DNA of 64,000 nt from Dielma fastidiosa (GTDB taxonomy: Bacteria > Bacillota_I > Bacilli_A > Erysipelotrichales > Erysipelotrichaceae): positions 173,760 through 237,759 of the forward strand of contig NZ_HE578926.1 of assembly GCF_000313565.1 (NCBI RefSeq), given 5' to 3'. Numbering within the stretch: position 1 is the stretch's first letter; each line of letters opens with the position of its first letter. The notes beneath the pieces were generated by a model. It had not been told where the DNA came from and did no database searches. It saw nothing but the letters and a program-made list of their open reading frames with translations. Position numbers and translations under genes: made by a program. Shown here piece after piece: positions 1 to 10,831 of this stretch.

Positions 1-334
1 TTGCCATAACACCGGTACCTTTAATATAATAGCGGGCGCCGTTATCCTCTACCCAAGCATCTGCCTGCATGACACCAGATTCACCCATGAAATACCAATG
101 CTCATTGGAAGCGATCCAGCCGGTACGCATTGCTCCGTTATCATCGAAAGCATACCAGCAATCGCCATCTTTGATCCAACCCTTGGCTATACTGCCATCT
201 TCCTTAACATAAGACCATGTGCCGTTGTTATTGACCCATTGAGCCTCAGCCGCTCTGATTGGCATTGCTGCTGAACAGAGCATTGCAGCTATGACTAAAG
301 CAGTCATCGCTGACTTTGTTTTGTTTGATTTCAC
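1..334 (-). CDS. Secreted cell-wall-binding repeat protein (N-terminal part)
   Basis: The gene runs off the left edge, so only the first 111 codons are visible. A GTG start at 334 follows a GGGGAGG ribosome binding site. The product opens with a lysine-containing n-region and a hydrophobic stretch ending in an Ala-rich site (about residues 1-30), a typical Sec signal peptide. Then come repeats of about 20 residues with the pattern W-x-Y-x(n)-G-x-(I/M)-x-x-GW, for example GWIKDGDCWYAFDDNG. These are choline-binding or glucan-binding type cell wall repeats, which hold surface proteins on wall polymers. The catalytic or other effector part, if there is one, lies outside the window. Confidence 0.8.
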   Translation of the reverse strand, partial: MKSNKTKSAMTALVIAAMLCSAAMPIRAAEAQWVNNNGTWSYVKEDGSIAKGWIKDGDCWYAFDDNGAMRTGWIASNEHWYFMGESGVMQADAWVEDNGARYYIKGTGVMA

Positions 335-362
335 TTTAATTACCTCCCCAGGTTTTTTAATT

Positions 363-395
363 TGTCTTATAATGTATACCTTATAAGACAGACAA
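363..395 (-). promoter_or_regulatory. Promoter with a 10-bp inverted repeat upstream of the wall-binding protein
   Basis: On the minus strand TTGTCT (390-395) and TATAAG (366-371) are 18 bp apart. The arms TGTCTTATAA (363-372) and TTATAAGACA (381-390) form a perfect inverted repeat with an 8-base centre that covers the -10 box and spacer, so a dimeric repressor could bind here. The half-site TGTCTTA/TAAGACA also occurs at the blaI promoter near 58.5 kb. That the two are linked is inference. Confidence 0.45.
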
Positions 396-443
396 GAAAA
401 AGCAAAATCATGCTATGAAATGTCAATAAAAGGTCTAAAGATG

Positions 444-472
444 TTTACATATATCTAAAATCATCCTATAAT
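444..472 (+). promoter_or_regulatory. Candidate sigma-A promoter reading towards the acetyltransferase
   Basis: TTTACA (444-449) and TATAAT (467-472) are separated by 17 bp. No convincing gene follows directly. The 396-849 stretch has only a weak 60-codon frame starting at 487 with no ribosome binding site, so this promoter would give a leader of nearly 400 bases before the gene at 865. Confidence 0.4.
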
Positions 473-692
473 AAAGGTGTATTTTAGTGTATCAAAATGT
501 ATACTTTTTGACACAATATCTCATAACTGTTACAAATCTCTGTATTTCTAACACGCAAGCATCATATATAATGAAACGATTTCCAGTTGATATAAAAAAT
601 AATTATCTTTCCGGCTTGTTGCGGCGTCTCTATAAGCTGAAAAGCGCATGGTGGGTTTTTATAGAATGAATCTATCTGTAAAGTGGCAAAAT

Positions 693-813
693 GGTGACCA
701 AACGAACAAAAAGAGTTATGGGCAGTAACATGAAGTTATGACACGAAATGAGTTGTTTGACATTTCCGCACGCAAATATTAGAATGGAAAAAGCTAAGTT
801 ATGTTTGGTCACC
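693..813. repeat. 11-bp inverted repeat in the acetyltransferase leader
   Basis: GGTGACCAAAC (693-703) and GTTTGGTCACC (803-813) are exact inverted copies about 100 bp apart, ending some 50 bp before the GNAT gene. They could pair in RNA as a long hairpin or mark the ends of a small inserted element. I see no other structure in this intergenic stretch. Confidence 0.4.
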
Positions 814-864
814 TTTGGCGGATAAGGTGTACTCGACAAATCGCAATTTGTGAGGATGAATGTT

Positions 865-1395
865 ATGTGTGAATTGATGTTGGTTAGACCATCTAAACTA
901 TATGCAGAACAAGTTATGTCATATAAAGAAGAAATGTTGCAATGTGGAGATAGTTTTGATGGTTGTGCAGGGCTTGAAGATGTCCAATCATTTGACGAAT
1001 GGATTGATTTTGAAAGAAGATTAAGAGAAAAATATAAAAGCGGATATGTTCCATCAGAAGTCTTTTTAGCAGTAAGGCGAAACGACGATTTTGTTGTTGG
1101 CATGATTGATTTTCGACACCCATTATCGGATTTTCTTAAAAATTTTGGGGGTAATATCGGATATAGTGTTCGTCCGTCAGAAAGACGAAAAGGTTATGCG
1201 TCTGAAATGTTAGGATTGATTTTACCCTTTTGTCGTGAGTTTGGAGAAAGCAGGGTTTTATTGACCTGCGATAAGGGAAATGTAGCTTCGCAAAGGACAA
1301 TTATTAAAAACGGTGGAGTGATCGAAAACGAAATTGCCGATACAGTTGGATTAAGTAAGAGTGGCATTATTCTAAGATTTTGGATTTCAATATAG
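865..1395 (+). CDS. GNAT family N-acetyltransferase
   Basis: The product (about 176 residues) is a GCN5-related acetyltransferase, which moves an acetyl group from acetyl-CoA to an amine. The acetyl-CoA pyrophosphate loop is visible as VRPSERRKGYASEM, the family's R-x-x-G-x-A motif, followed by the helix that supports CoA. The frame is open from a GTG at 850, but ATG 865 has GAGG at a proper distance (852-855), so I prefer 865. The substrate cannot be told from sequence. The neighbourhood is non-operonic, with palindromes and a short orphan frame, and looks like an accessory patch acquired separately from the PTS genes. Confidence 0.8.
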   Translation: MCELMLVRPSKLYAEQVMSYKEEMLQCGDSFDGCAGLEDVQSFDEWIDFERRLREKYKSGYVPSEVFLAVRRNDDFVVGMIDFRHPLSDFLKNFGGNIGYSVRPSERRKGYASEMLGLILPFCREFGESRVLLTCDKGNVASQRTIIKNGGVIENEIADTVGLSKSGIILRFWISI

Positions 1396-1495
1396 CGTCT
1401 TTCTCAACCATTTCCCATTTGTCGGGCTGATTTATCTGCGTCTTATTGGGTTAAACAAAGTTGTTAGTATCAGCAGTTCAATAGCGGCAAGCAGG

Positions 1496-1515
1496 GCAAG
1501 TGCATATGCACTTGC
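1496..1515. repeat. Perfect 20-bp palindrome
   Basis: GCAAGTGCATATGCACTTGC equals its own reverse complement. It lies in the non-coding tail between the GNAT gene and a short orphan frame, and a weaker dyad (GCGG..TTTC / GAAA..CCGC) follows at once. It could be a protein-binding site or recombination site, or a very tight hairpin. Confidence 0.6.
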
Positions 1516-1549
1516 GGTTTTCACCGAAAATCCGCTTGTTGGGGAGGTC

Positions 1550-1762
1550 ATGCGGATAGATAGGAGCACATTTTCAAGGATTCAGGATAGGTATGGTATA
1601 CTATGCACAGCAGCAGGTTTGACAAGAACTTGCTGTTTTTGTATTTCTTGGTGCCCAAATTTACAAAACCGTGCTGTTACAAATTATGCCGCTTTATTCG
1701 TAGAATTTGAGAAAACACCTATTTCATGCGGGTTTGCGGGGCTTTCCTGTGGAATGATTTGA
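1550..1762 (+). CDS. Small Cys-rich hypothetical protein, doubtful
   Basis: A 70-codon frame starts at an ATG only two bases after a GGGGAGG sequence, closer than usual. The product has seven cysteines and no motif I can assign. It lies in the same accessory patch as the GNAT gene and no partner is evident. It may be a relic of a mobile element rather than a working gene. Nothing else in 1396-1780 looks coding. Confidence 0.25.
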   Translation: MRIDRSTFSRIQDRYGILCTAAGLTRTCCFCISWCPNLQNRAVTNYAALFVEFEKTPISCGFAGLSCGMI

Positions 1763-1796
1763 CATATTATGGCTGCTAAAATGGATATATAGGCAA

Positions 1797-1844
1797 TAAA
1801 AAAATGCCGGATAAGTTCAGATATCACTCTGTCATTCTCCGGCT
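1797..1844 (-). terminator. Terminator of the first MATE gene
   Basis: Read on the minus strand, GCCGGA and TCCGGC pair across a loop of about 26 bases and are followed by a run of seven T. It lies just after the MATE stop codon. Confidence 0.6.
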
Positions 1845-1857
1845 TGTTATTTGATTA

Positions 1858-3201
1858 TTAATTGGTTTGTTCAATAAACACCTTATCCGTTTTATGAATC
1901 TTCAAATACAAGATAAAGGCAATGAGAGCAGCTGCACATTCAGCAATCGGGAATGCAATCCATATGCCAGTTAAACCAAGCACAGGTGCCAATAAATACG
2001 CTGCCGGCAAAGTGATCACCAACTGACGGGTCATGAAGATAATAAAGCTGTACAACCCTTTGCCCATTCCCTGAAACAGCGTTGGGAAAATCATACCCAA
2101 GGCAGCTGGCAGATAAGACAGCGCGATGATTCTTAATGCCGGAATACCAATTCTCAGCATTTCATCATCCGCATTAAACATTTTCAGCAGAAGACCGGGT
2201 GCTGCTTCAAACAGCAAAGTCCCCACAGCCATAATCAATAAGGCAACCATCAGCGCGTATTTCAGCGTATCCTTTAAACGCTGATGATTTTGAGCGCCAT
2301 AATTATAACCAAAGATCGGCAAAGCTCCCTGTGTCAGACCGCTGACAGGCATAAATACAAAAGTCTGCAGCTTATAATAAATACCAAATAATGATACTGC
2401 CATATTAGAGAATGTAACCAGCAGTGAATTCAATCCCATAACTAAGACTGAGCCCAATGAATTCATCAATATAGTAGGCACTCCTACCGCATAGATCTGT
2501 TTAATGCAATTAAAGTCTAAATGGAAAGATTTTAAATCAAATTTTACTTCATTCTTCTTCGCAAAAAGCATATAAATTGCAATACTCATGGATGTAAGCT
2601 GACCGATAACTGTGGCAATCGCCGCACCTCTTACCCCTAAACCAAAAGTAAAGATAAATATTGGATCGAGAATAATGTTCACAATACAGCCAACTGCCTG
2701 CATAATCATCGGCAGTGACATCTTGCCTGTTGCCTGAAAAACCTTTTCTATCGCTATATGAACCATCTGCCCAAAAGAAATCAGCATGATGATTTCAATA
2801 TATTGCTTACCCATCTGAAAAATAACAGGATCATCCGTAAACAGATTAAAAAACGGTGTAATCACAAAGAAAGACGCAATTGCAAATACGATAGAGCTGA
2901 TTACTGCCAGCAAAATGCCATGTGTTACCGCATTATTCGCTTCCTTGATATCCTGCATTCCCAGCTTTCGGGAAATATAAGAATTCATGCCGACACCCGT
3001 TCCCACGGCAACTGCCAGCAAAAAGTTCTGAATTGGAAAAGCAAGCGATACCGCCGTAATTGCATCCTGTGAAATCTGCGCGACATAAACGCTGTCGACA
3101 ATATTGTATAATGACTGCACCAGCATTGAAAGCATCGGCGGAAAAGCCATTGACATTAAGAGTGGAAAAACCGCTTTGGTTCCCATTTTATTTTGTTCCA
3201 T
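1858..3201 (-). CDS. MATE family multidrug/cation exporter
   Basis: The product is a 447-residue integral membrane protein with about 12 hydrophobic segments and the MATE family N-terminal signature: SMAFPPMLSMLVQSLYNIVD followed by a VGTGVGMNSYISRKLG loop. The fold repeats in the second half (QLVITLPAAYLL region). Such proteins export drugs or metabolites in exchange for Na+ or H+. I place the start at ATG 3201 (MEQNKMG), which follows GAGGAGG; six upstream codons in frame lack their own ribosome binding site. It is a single-gene unit. A long terminator-like hairpin lies directly upstream, so control by attenuation is likely. The substrate is unknown. Confidence 0.9.
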   Translation of the reverse strand: MEQNKMGTKAVFPLLMSMAFPPMLSMLVQSLYNIVDSVYVAQISQDAITAVSLAFPIQNFLLAVAVGTGVGMNSYISRKLGMQDIKEANNAVTHGILLAVISSIVFAIASFFVITPFFNLFTDDPVIFQMGKQYIEIIMLISFGQMVHIAIEKVFQATGKMSLPMIMQAVGCIVNIILDPIFIFTFGLGVRGAAIATVIGQLTSMSIAIYMLFAKKNEVKFDLKSFHLDFNCIKQIYAVGVPTILMNSLGSVLVMGLNSLLVTFSNMAVSLFGIYYKLQTFVFMPVSGLTQGALPIFGYNYGAQNHQRLKDTLKYALMVALLIMAVGTLLFEAAPGLLLKMFNADDEMLRIGIPALRIIALSYLPAALGMIFPTLFQGMGKGLYSFIIFMTRQLVITLPAAYLLAPVLGLTGIWIAFPIAECAAALIAFILYLKIHKTDKVFIEQTN

Positions 3202-3220
3202 ATATACCTCCTCAAACAAA

Positions 3221-3275
3221 TAAAAAGGTCATGCTTTTCTTCGTTTTGGTAATGGAAAACGAAAAAAACATGGCC
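3221..3275 (-). promoter_or_regulatory. Attenuator-type hairpin in the MATE leader
   Basis: On the minus strand GGCCATG...TTCGTTTT pairs with AAAACGAA...CATGACC around an 8-base loop, directly followed by TTTTTATTT and then the MATE ribosome binding site. A likely promoter (TTGTTT, 16 bp, TAAAAT) lies about 50 bp upstream, so the hairpin would stop transcription before the gene unless relieved. A second small stem TTACC-ATG-GGTAA (about 3291-3303) and a 6-codon frame (ATG...TCG TAA) precede it. Which signal relieves it is unknown. Confidence 0.6.
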
Positions 3276-3356
3276 GTTACGACATTAAATTTACCATGGG
3301 TAATTTTAACTTATCTGGGCAAAAAAACAAGTAGTTTCTGAAAAATTAATCGTTAA

Positions 3357-3388
3357 TCAAAAGAAGACATCTCAAGTCCATGAGATGC
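3357..3388 (-). terminator. Terminator of the first beta-glucoside operon
   Basis: CATCTCA (3368-3374) pairs with TGAGATG (3381-3387) around a 6-base loop. Read on the minus strand, the stem is followed by TCTTCTTTT just after the glucosidase stop codon. Confidence 0.65.
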
Positions 3389-3397
3389 CTAGTTATT

Positions 3398-6746
<3,349 letters not shown>

Positions 6747-6748
<2 letters not shown>

Positions 6749-7592
6749 ATTTTGTTTGGTTTTTCACACGATCCGTCAATCTTCGGATATGCAGCATGAA
6801 GTATAACATTTCTTCATTTGACAAATCAATTGCCAGCTTATTATCCAAATATTTCTTGACCCTTAATACACACTCATATGTATCTGGATACTTTGTTTTT
6901 ATTTGTTCATAAAGATAATCATCCTCGCTATCAGAGGGCTGATGTGCCCGCTGCAGAAAGAAACGAATATGAGTGATAAAACGACTGTAATTGATTGATT
7001 CTTCATCAAGATCAATCTTATAATGAAATTTAATAATATTCAGGATGTCTTGAATTACATTGGTTGCCGCTACTGTGCTTCTTACGCCTTCACCACTTTG
7101 CTGGCCATTTACAAAGTGCATGGCAATAAAGCTCGCTTCATCCTCACTCATCCGGATACCCTCATAATACTCAATGATATCCAGACATTTGAGAGCAGTA
7201 TCAAATTCCTTTTTATAGAATTTTTTGATTTCCCACAATAACGCGTTATTTAAACTGTCATTCTCTTTAGCTCTTTTAACAGCGAAATTGATATGATCAG
7301 CCAGACCGATAAAAATCGAATAATCAAACTGGGTATTCAAATCCTGTTCCGCAAAATCAATAATCCGTCTTGTCAGTTCTAACTGATTAACCGGAATATC
7401 ATCAACAAGCTTAACAAACTGATTTTGAAGACCCTTAGAATCAAGTTTAAAAATTTTATCAATCTTACTCTCATCGGGTGTATCGCCTGGCTTCATCGCA
7501 AAACCAATGCCTTTACCCATCAATACTGTTTCCAGCATTTGTTCATCTTCAGCTAGCAGAATATTGTTATTGAATACTTTCTTGACTTTCAA
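6747..7592 (-). CDS. licT: LicT/BglG-type transcription antiterminator (module 1)
   Basis: RNA-binding antiterminator of 281 residues. The N-terminal CAT domain (about 1-58) carries the family sequence KVFNNNILLAEDE...LMGKGIGF that contacts the RAT hairpin. Two PTS regulation domains follow (about 65-170 and 171-281) with the usual phospho-His sites (GLADHINFA, DEASFIAMHFVN, SRFITHIRFF, MLHIRRL). Without beta-glucoside, the PTS phosphorylates and inactivates such proteins; with substrate they dimerise and prevent termination. Translation starts at TTG 7592 after AAGGGGGTG. It precedes its PTS and glucosidase in one operon and probably controls both its own leader and the intergenic RAT. Confidence 0.93.
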
Positions 7593-7611
7593 CTTTTACA
7601 CCCCCTTAAAA

Positions 7612-7687
7612 CTATAAAAGCCTAAACTACACCCAATAGAATTTTTGGTTATAGTTTAGGCTTTGCCTTGTCTCAAGTTACAATCCT
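7612..7687 (-). promoter_or_regulatory. RAT antiterminator and terminator in the leader of module 1
   Basis: On the minus strand AGGATTGTAACTTGAG...GGCAAAGCCT (7658-7687) is a RAT element. Its 3' arm overlaps a strong terminator in which AAAGCCTAAACTA pairs with TAGTTTAGGCTTTT (7616-7664). This gives autogenous control of the licT gene by its own product. Confidence 0.85.
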
Positions 7688-7699
7688 AAATACGAGTTC

Positions 7700-7728
7700 A
7701 TTATAGCGGCTGAAAGCGCTTATGTCAA
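7700..7728 (-). promoter_or_regulatory. Consensus sigma-A promoter of module 1 with a cre-like site
   Basis: On the minus strand TTGACA (7723-7728) and TATAAT (7700-7705) are exactly 17 bp apart, a perfect match to consensus. The spacer contains TGAAAGCGCTTATG (7711-7724, plus strand), which fits the CcpA site TGWAANCGNTNWCA at 12 of 14 positions. Glucose repression through CcpA is therefore likely but inferred. Confidence 0.75.
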
Positions 7729-7921
7729 GCACCATTCCAAAATTTATCGAAAAATTGAGATAAAATAATGCTGACTATCCTATATGAAGTAAAGAAAATA
7801 ACCGCAATTCATGCTTAAATTTGCTGAAACCATTATGATTTTGTCAGTGTTCATTTTGTCTGCTTATTTATAAAACTGCATCACAGCTATTTATTTCAGA
7901 AACATTTACTTTTTTTACCGT

Positions 7922-7949
7922 TTGACAAACCCATTATAGATGCTATAAT
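7922..7949 (+). promoter_or_regulatory. Sigma-A promoter of module 2
   Basis: TTGACA (7922-7927) and TATAAT (7944-7949) with a 16-bp spacer. It diverges from the module 1 promoter; the roughly 190 bp between them is AT-rich and shows no gene. Confidence 0.75.
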
Positions 7950-7961
7950 AGCTGTGTAAAC

Positions 7962-8016
7962 GGATTGTAACTAAAGGCAAAACCATACATGTTTTCATGC
8001 AGGTTTGCCTTTTTTT
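7962..8016 (+). promoter_or_regulatory. RAT antiterminator and terminator in the leader of module 2
   Basis: GGATTGTAACTAAAGGCAAAACC (7962-7984, abbreviated loop) is a RAT element shorter than the other four. Its 3' part AGGCAAAACC...CATG pairs with CATGCAGGTTTGCCT, followed by seven T, forming the competing terminator (7975-8016). Confidence 0.8.
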
Positions 8017-8038
8017 GTTATTTTGGAGGTGATCGACG

Positions 8039-8878
8039 ATGTTGATATATAAAAAACTAAATAATAATGCCATCATCTCAAAGGATGAAAATCATAAAGA
8101 GATTGTTGTTATGGGTAAAGGGATAGCATTTAAAAAAGATATTTATGATGAAGTTGATGAAGAGCTCATTACTGGTATTTATGCCCTAAAGAGTAAGAAT
8201 CAGCAAAGCAAACTGCAGCAGCTGGCTTCTGAAATACCCTATGAATTCTTTGCTATAGCCTCAGATATAACAATGAACGCCAAAAAGATTTTAGAATCTG
8301 AATTAGATGAAGGGCTGCTTCTTCATCTAGCTGATCATCTGCATTATTCATATGAAAAAGATAAGAAAGGGATCAAAACCCCCAATCTGATGCTTAATGA
8401 AATCAAACAATTTTATAAAAAAGAATTTGAAATAGGCATCGCTGCGATAGGCTTAGTAAATCGAAGACTGGGTACTCGTTTAGGTGAGGATGAAGCTGGT
8501 TTTATCGCTTTTCATATCGTCAGCTGTGAAAGTACATCCGGTACTATTGATGCCAATGATTTGCTGATTAAAATGCAGAAAATTATCAAGGCTTTTGAAA
8601 AATATCTGCATGTCACCTTAGATAAAGAAAGCTATGAATACTCACGTTTTATCATTCATTTAAAATTCTTTATGACTAAAATGATTACCAGTACATCCCG
8701 CAATGATAAAAGCTTGAGCGATGATTCATTGTATCAGATGTTAGTTGAGAAATATAAAAATATTAATGAATGCTTAGACAAAATCAGTGCTATTACACTC
8801 TTGGATTTTAATTATGAATTGACGGATACAGATCGTATGTATCTCATTATTCATCTGGCAAGATTGGTTAATAAATAG
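8039..8878 (+). CDS. licT: LicT/BglG-type transcription antiterminator (module 2)
   Basis: A 279-residue antiterminator with the CAT domain (about 1-58: KKLNNNAIISKDE...MGKGIAF) and two PRD domains. Conserved His-bearing motifs are present: LHLADHLHYS and EAGFIAFHIV in PRD1, SRFIIHLKFF and YLIIHLARL in PRD2. It is more diverged from the module 1 and 3 proteins than those are from each other: the CAT strand reads NNNAIISKDE instead of NNNILLAEDE. The start ATG follows GGAGGTGATC. It is intact even though three genes downstream in its operon carry lesions, so it may still control its own leader. Confidence 0.92.
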   Translation: MLIYKKLNNNAIISKDENHKEIVVMGKGIAFKKDIYDEVDEELITGIYALKSKNQQSKLQQLASEIPYEFFAIASDITMNAKKILESELDEGLLLHLADHLHYSYEKDKKGIKTPNLMLNEIKQFYKKEFEIGIAAIGLVNRRLGTRLGEDEAGFIAFHIVSCESTSGTIDANDLLIKMQKIIKAFEKYLHVTLDKESYEYSRFIIHLKFFMTKMITSTSRNDKSLSDDSLYQMLVEKYKNINECLDKISAITLLDFNYELTDTDRMYLIIHLARLVNK

Positions 8879-8938
8879 GTCATTACAGCATAAGGCGCCA
8901 ACGCTGTTTGATATAAATGCAACATAAGGAGATTAACT

Positions 8939-10333
8939 ATGGATAACAATCTACGATTAGCTAAAGAGATTATGAGCCATGTTGGCGGCAGTGATAACAT
9001 TACAGCCTTAAATCACTGTTCTACACGCTTACGATTAAAAGTTAGAAATGAAGAAATTTTTGAATTTGATGAGATTAAAAAGATTGATGGTGTCTTGGAT
9101 GTGGTAAAAGCTATTGGCGGATATCAGATCATCGTCGGCAATAATGTTTCTAAAGTATATAAAGCAATTACAGAGAATTACAGCATTAAAGCCAGCGGTG
9201 AAACCGGCAGAGTAGCCGCAAATCCTTTTGAATTGTTATTAAATACATTAGCGGATATTATGGGACCGGCAATTCCTGCGATTGTTGTCGCGGGATTGAT
9301 TTCAGCATTGCTTACCCTCTGCACATTTGCCGGTCTATCTACGGACAGCTCGACCTATACCATTTTATATGCGGCATCGCAGGCGCCTTTTTACTTCCTG
9401 CCTGTATTAACGGCCTATACTTCCGCCAAACACTGGAAGGTCAGTCCGATTTTGGCGCTGTTCCTAGCCGGTATCATGCTTTACCCTACGCTGATTGAAG
9501 CGGGTAACGCCGGCGGTATGATCAGTTTGTTTGGTCTGCCGGTAACTGCGGTTAATTATTCTACTTCTCTGATTCCTATTATTCTGACAATTTGGATCAT
9601 GCATTATGTAACGGCATTGGTTGAAAAGTATTGTCCGGATGCAATCCGTTATATTCTTGCCCCTTTAGGTGTAATGCTGATTATGATACCGATTATGCTT
9701 TGTGTCAGCGGTCCAGTTGGAGCTTGGGTTGGTGACTTGATGTCACTGCTGGTTACTTGGCTGAATAGTCATGTGCCATGGCTGACAGTCCTTGTGCTTA
9801 GCGCCATCGCGCCTTTCCTTGTCTTAACAGGAAGTCATTTGGCATTAATGCCGCTGTTAGTAGCCAATTTTACCAATTTGGGTTATGATAACAGCTTATT
9901 GATTGCTTTTATCGGCATGAACTTCTCACAATTCGCGGTATCGGCCGCCGTATTCTTCAAGTCGAAAAAACCGGCGCTGAAATCAACTGCCTTCTCTACC
10001 GGCTTGACAGCTTTTCTGACTGGCACGACAGAACCAGCATTATATGGATTATGTCTGCGTTTAAAGAAACCTTTGATTGCAACCTTTATCGGCTGTATCG
10101 CAAATGGTGTCTACTGCGCTCTCACACAAGTTAAAATCTACTCATTTGGCGCGCCTGCCTTTTTAACCTTAGCCAACTTTATTGATCCCGCGGGTTCAAA
10201 TAACTTTTATTTGGCATTAGGCGCAGTAGCCCTTACCATTATCGTTACCTTCATCGCTACTTGGCTTCTGGGCTTTGATGAAAGCGGCTTTGAAGATAGT
10301 GACAGTGAGGATTTAGAACCAAAAAAAGCTTAA
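8939..10333 (+). CDS. Beta-glucoside PTS permease EIIBC, EIIA in another frame
   Basis: This frame encodes 464 residues: EIIB (about 1-90, phospho-Cys in NHCSTRLRL, C27) and the membrane EIIC (about 105-445, with TGTTEPALYG). It ends at a TAA seven bases after an A7 run. The EIIA domain that follows in the other two permeases continues here in the -1 frame. Either the gene lost one A and is split, or ribosomal or polymerase slippage yields both EIIBC and full EIIBCA. If only EIIBC is made it could still work with EIIA supplied by another permease, as is known for some PTS. Start ATG 8939 follows AAGGAG. Confidence 0.85.
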   Translation: MDNNLRLAKEIMSHVGGSDNITALNHCSTRLRLKVRNEEIFEFDEIKKIDGVLDVVKAIGGYQIIVGNNVSKVYKAITENYSIKASGETGRVAANPFELLLNTLADIMGPAIPAIVVAGLISALLTLCTFAGLSTDSSTYTILYAASQAPFYFLPVLTAYTSAKHWKVSPILALFLAGIMLYPTLIEAGNAGGMISLFGLPVTAVNYSTSLIPIILTIWIMHYVTALVEKYCPDAIRYILAPLGVMLIMIPIMLCVSGPVGAWVGDLMSLLVTWLNSHVPWLTVLVLSAIAPFLVLTGSHLALMPLLVANFTNLGYDNSLLIAFIGMNFSQFAVSAAVFFKSKKPALKSTAFSTGLTAFLTGTTEPALYGLCLRLKKPLIATFIGCIANGVYCALTQVKIYSFGAPAFLTLANFIDPAGSNNFYLALGAVALTIIVTFIATWLLGFDESGFEDSDSEDLEPKKA

Positions 10334-10370
10334 ACGAATCAATAATCGTCAGCCCAGTTGCTGGTTCGTT
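10306..10370 (+). other. Candidate -1 frameshift site between EIIC and EIIA
   Basis: Zero-frame codons CCA AAA AAA GCT TAA contain the slippery heptamer A AAA AAA (10321-10327). A Shine-Dalgarno-like TGAGGA (10306-10311) ends 9 bases upstream. Five bases downstream, AACGAA (10333-10338) can pair with TTCGTT (10365-10370), enclosing a smaller CAGC/GCTG hairpin. These are the three elements of bacterial dnaX-type -1 frameshifting. A -1 slip reads straight into SLNESIIVSPVAGS, the normal start of an EIIA domain. Simple loss of one A would give the same sequence. Confidence 0.5.
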
Positions 10371-10782
10371 AATTCCCCTAAAGGAAGTTGGAGATCCTGT
10401 TTTCTCAACAGGATTAATGGGCGAAGGAATTGCTGTATTGCCTGAAGACGGTAAAGTATACGCACCATGTGATGGTGAAATCATCGTTATTCCGCCATCA
10501 CAGCATGCGATTGGCTTCAGGACGAAGAACGGCATTGAAATCTTAATTCACATCGGTACGCAGTCTGAATTGATTGAAAATGAATTCAAATGCAAGGTCA
10601 AAGAAGGTCAAAGAGTAGAAAGAGGCGATTTAATTATGACCTTTGATATTCAGAAGCTAAAAGCTAAAAACTACGATTTGACCACCCCTATTGTAATCAC
10701 CAACACAAAGGATTTCACGGATATCCTCGCTGTTGATGAAAATAAAGTAAAGGCTGGCGATAAAATAATCGCAGTCATCTGA
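10327..10782 (+). CDS. EIIA domain of the module 2 permease, no start codon of its own
   Basis: The frame encodes a full glucose-type EIIA: IIVSPVAGSLIPLKEVGDP at its N-terminus, then HAIGF and LIHIG with the phospho-His. No ATG, GTG or TTG occurs in frame before ATG 10417, which would remove about 24 conserved residues, so the domain must be read through from EIIBC. An oddity is that the residues after the active His read IHIGTQSEL instead of the usual IHxGIDTVxL of the other two permeases, so its phosphotransfer may be altered. Whether it is expressed depends on slippage at the A7 run. Confidence 0.7.
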   Translation, partial: SLNESIIVSPVAGSLIPLKEVGDPVFSTGLMGEGIAVLPEDGKVYAPCDGEIIVIPPSQHAIGFRTKNGIEILIHIGTQSELIENEFKCKVKEGQRVERGDLIMTFDIQKLKAKNYDLTTPIVITNTKDFTDILAVDENKVKAGDKIIAVI

Positions 10783-10831
10783 TTCATGAACCACTGAAAG
10801 ACAAATTGTCTTGCTTATAAGGAGGTCCGGC

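Noticed and set aside
487-669. 60-codon frame after the promoter at 444-472
   Set aside because: GTG start without a binding site, no recognisable sequence; more likely an untranslated leader.
672-1123. Long antisense frames (143 and 69 codons) opposite the GNAT gene
   Set aside because: No binding sites and no family motifs; the plus strand encodes a clear acetyltransferase with acetyl-CoA motif.
10417-10782. A separate EIIA gene starting at ATG 10417
   Set aside because: This start would remove the conserved IVSPVAGS...VGDPVF part of the domain and has no binding site; the domain must be entered from the upstream frame.
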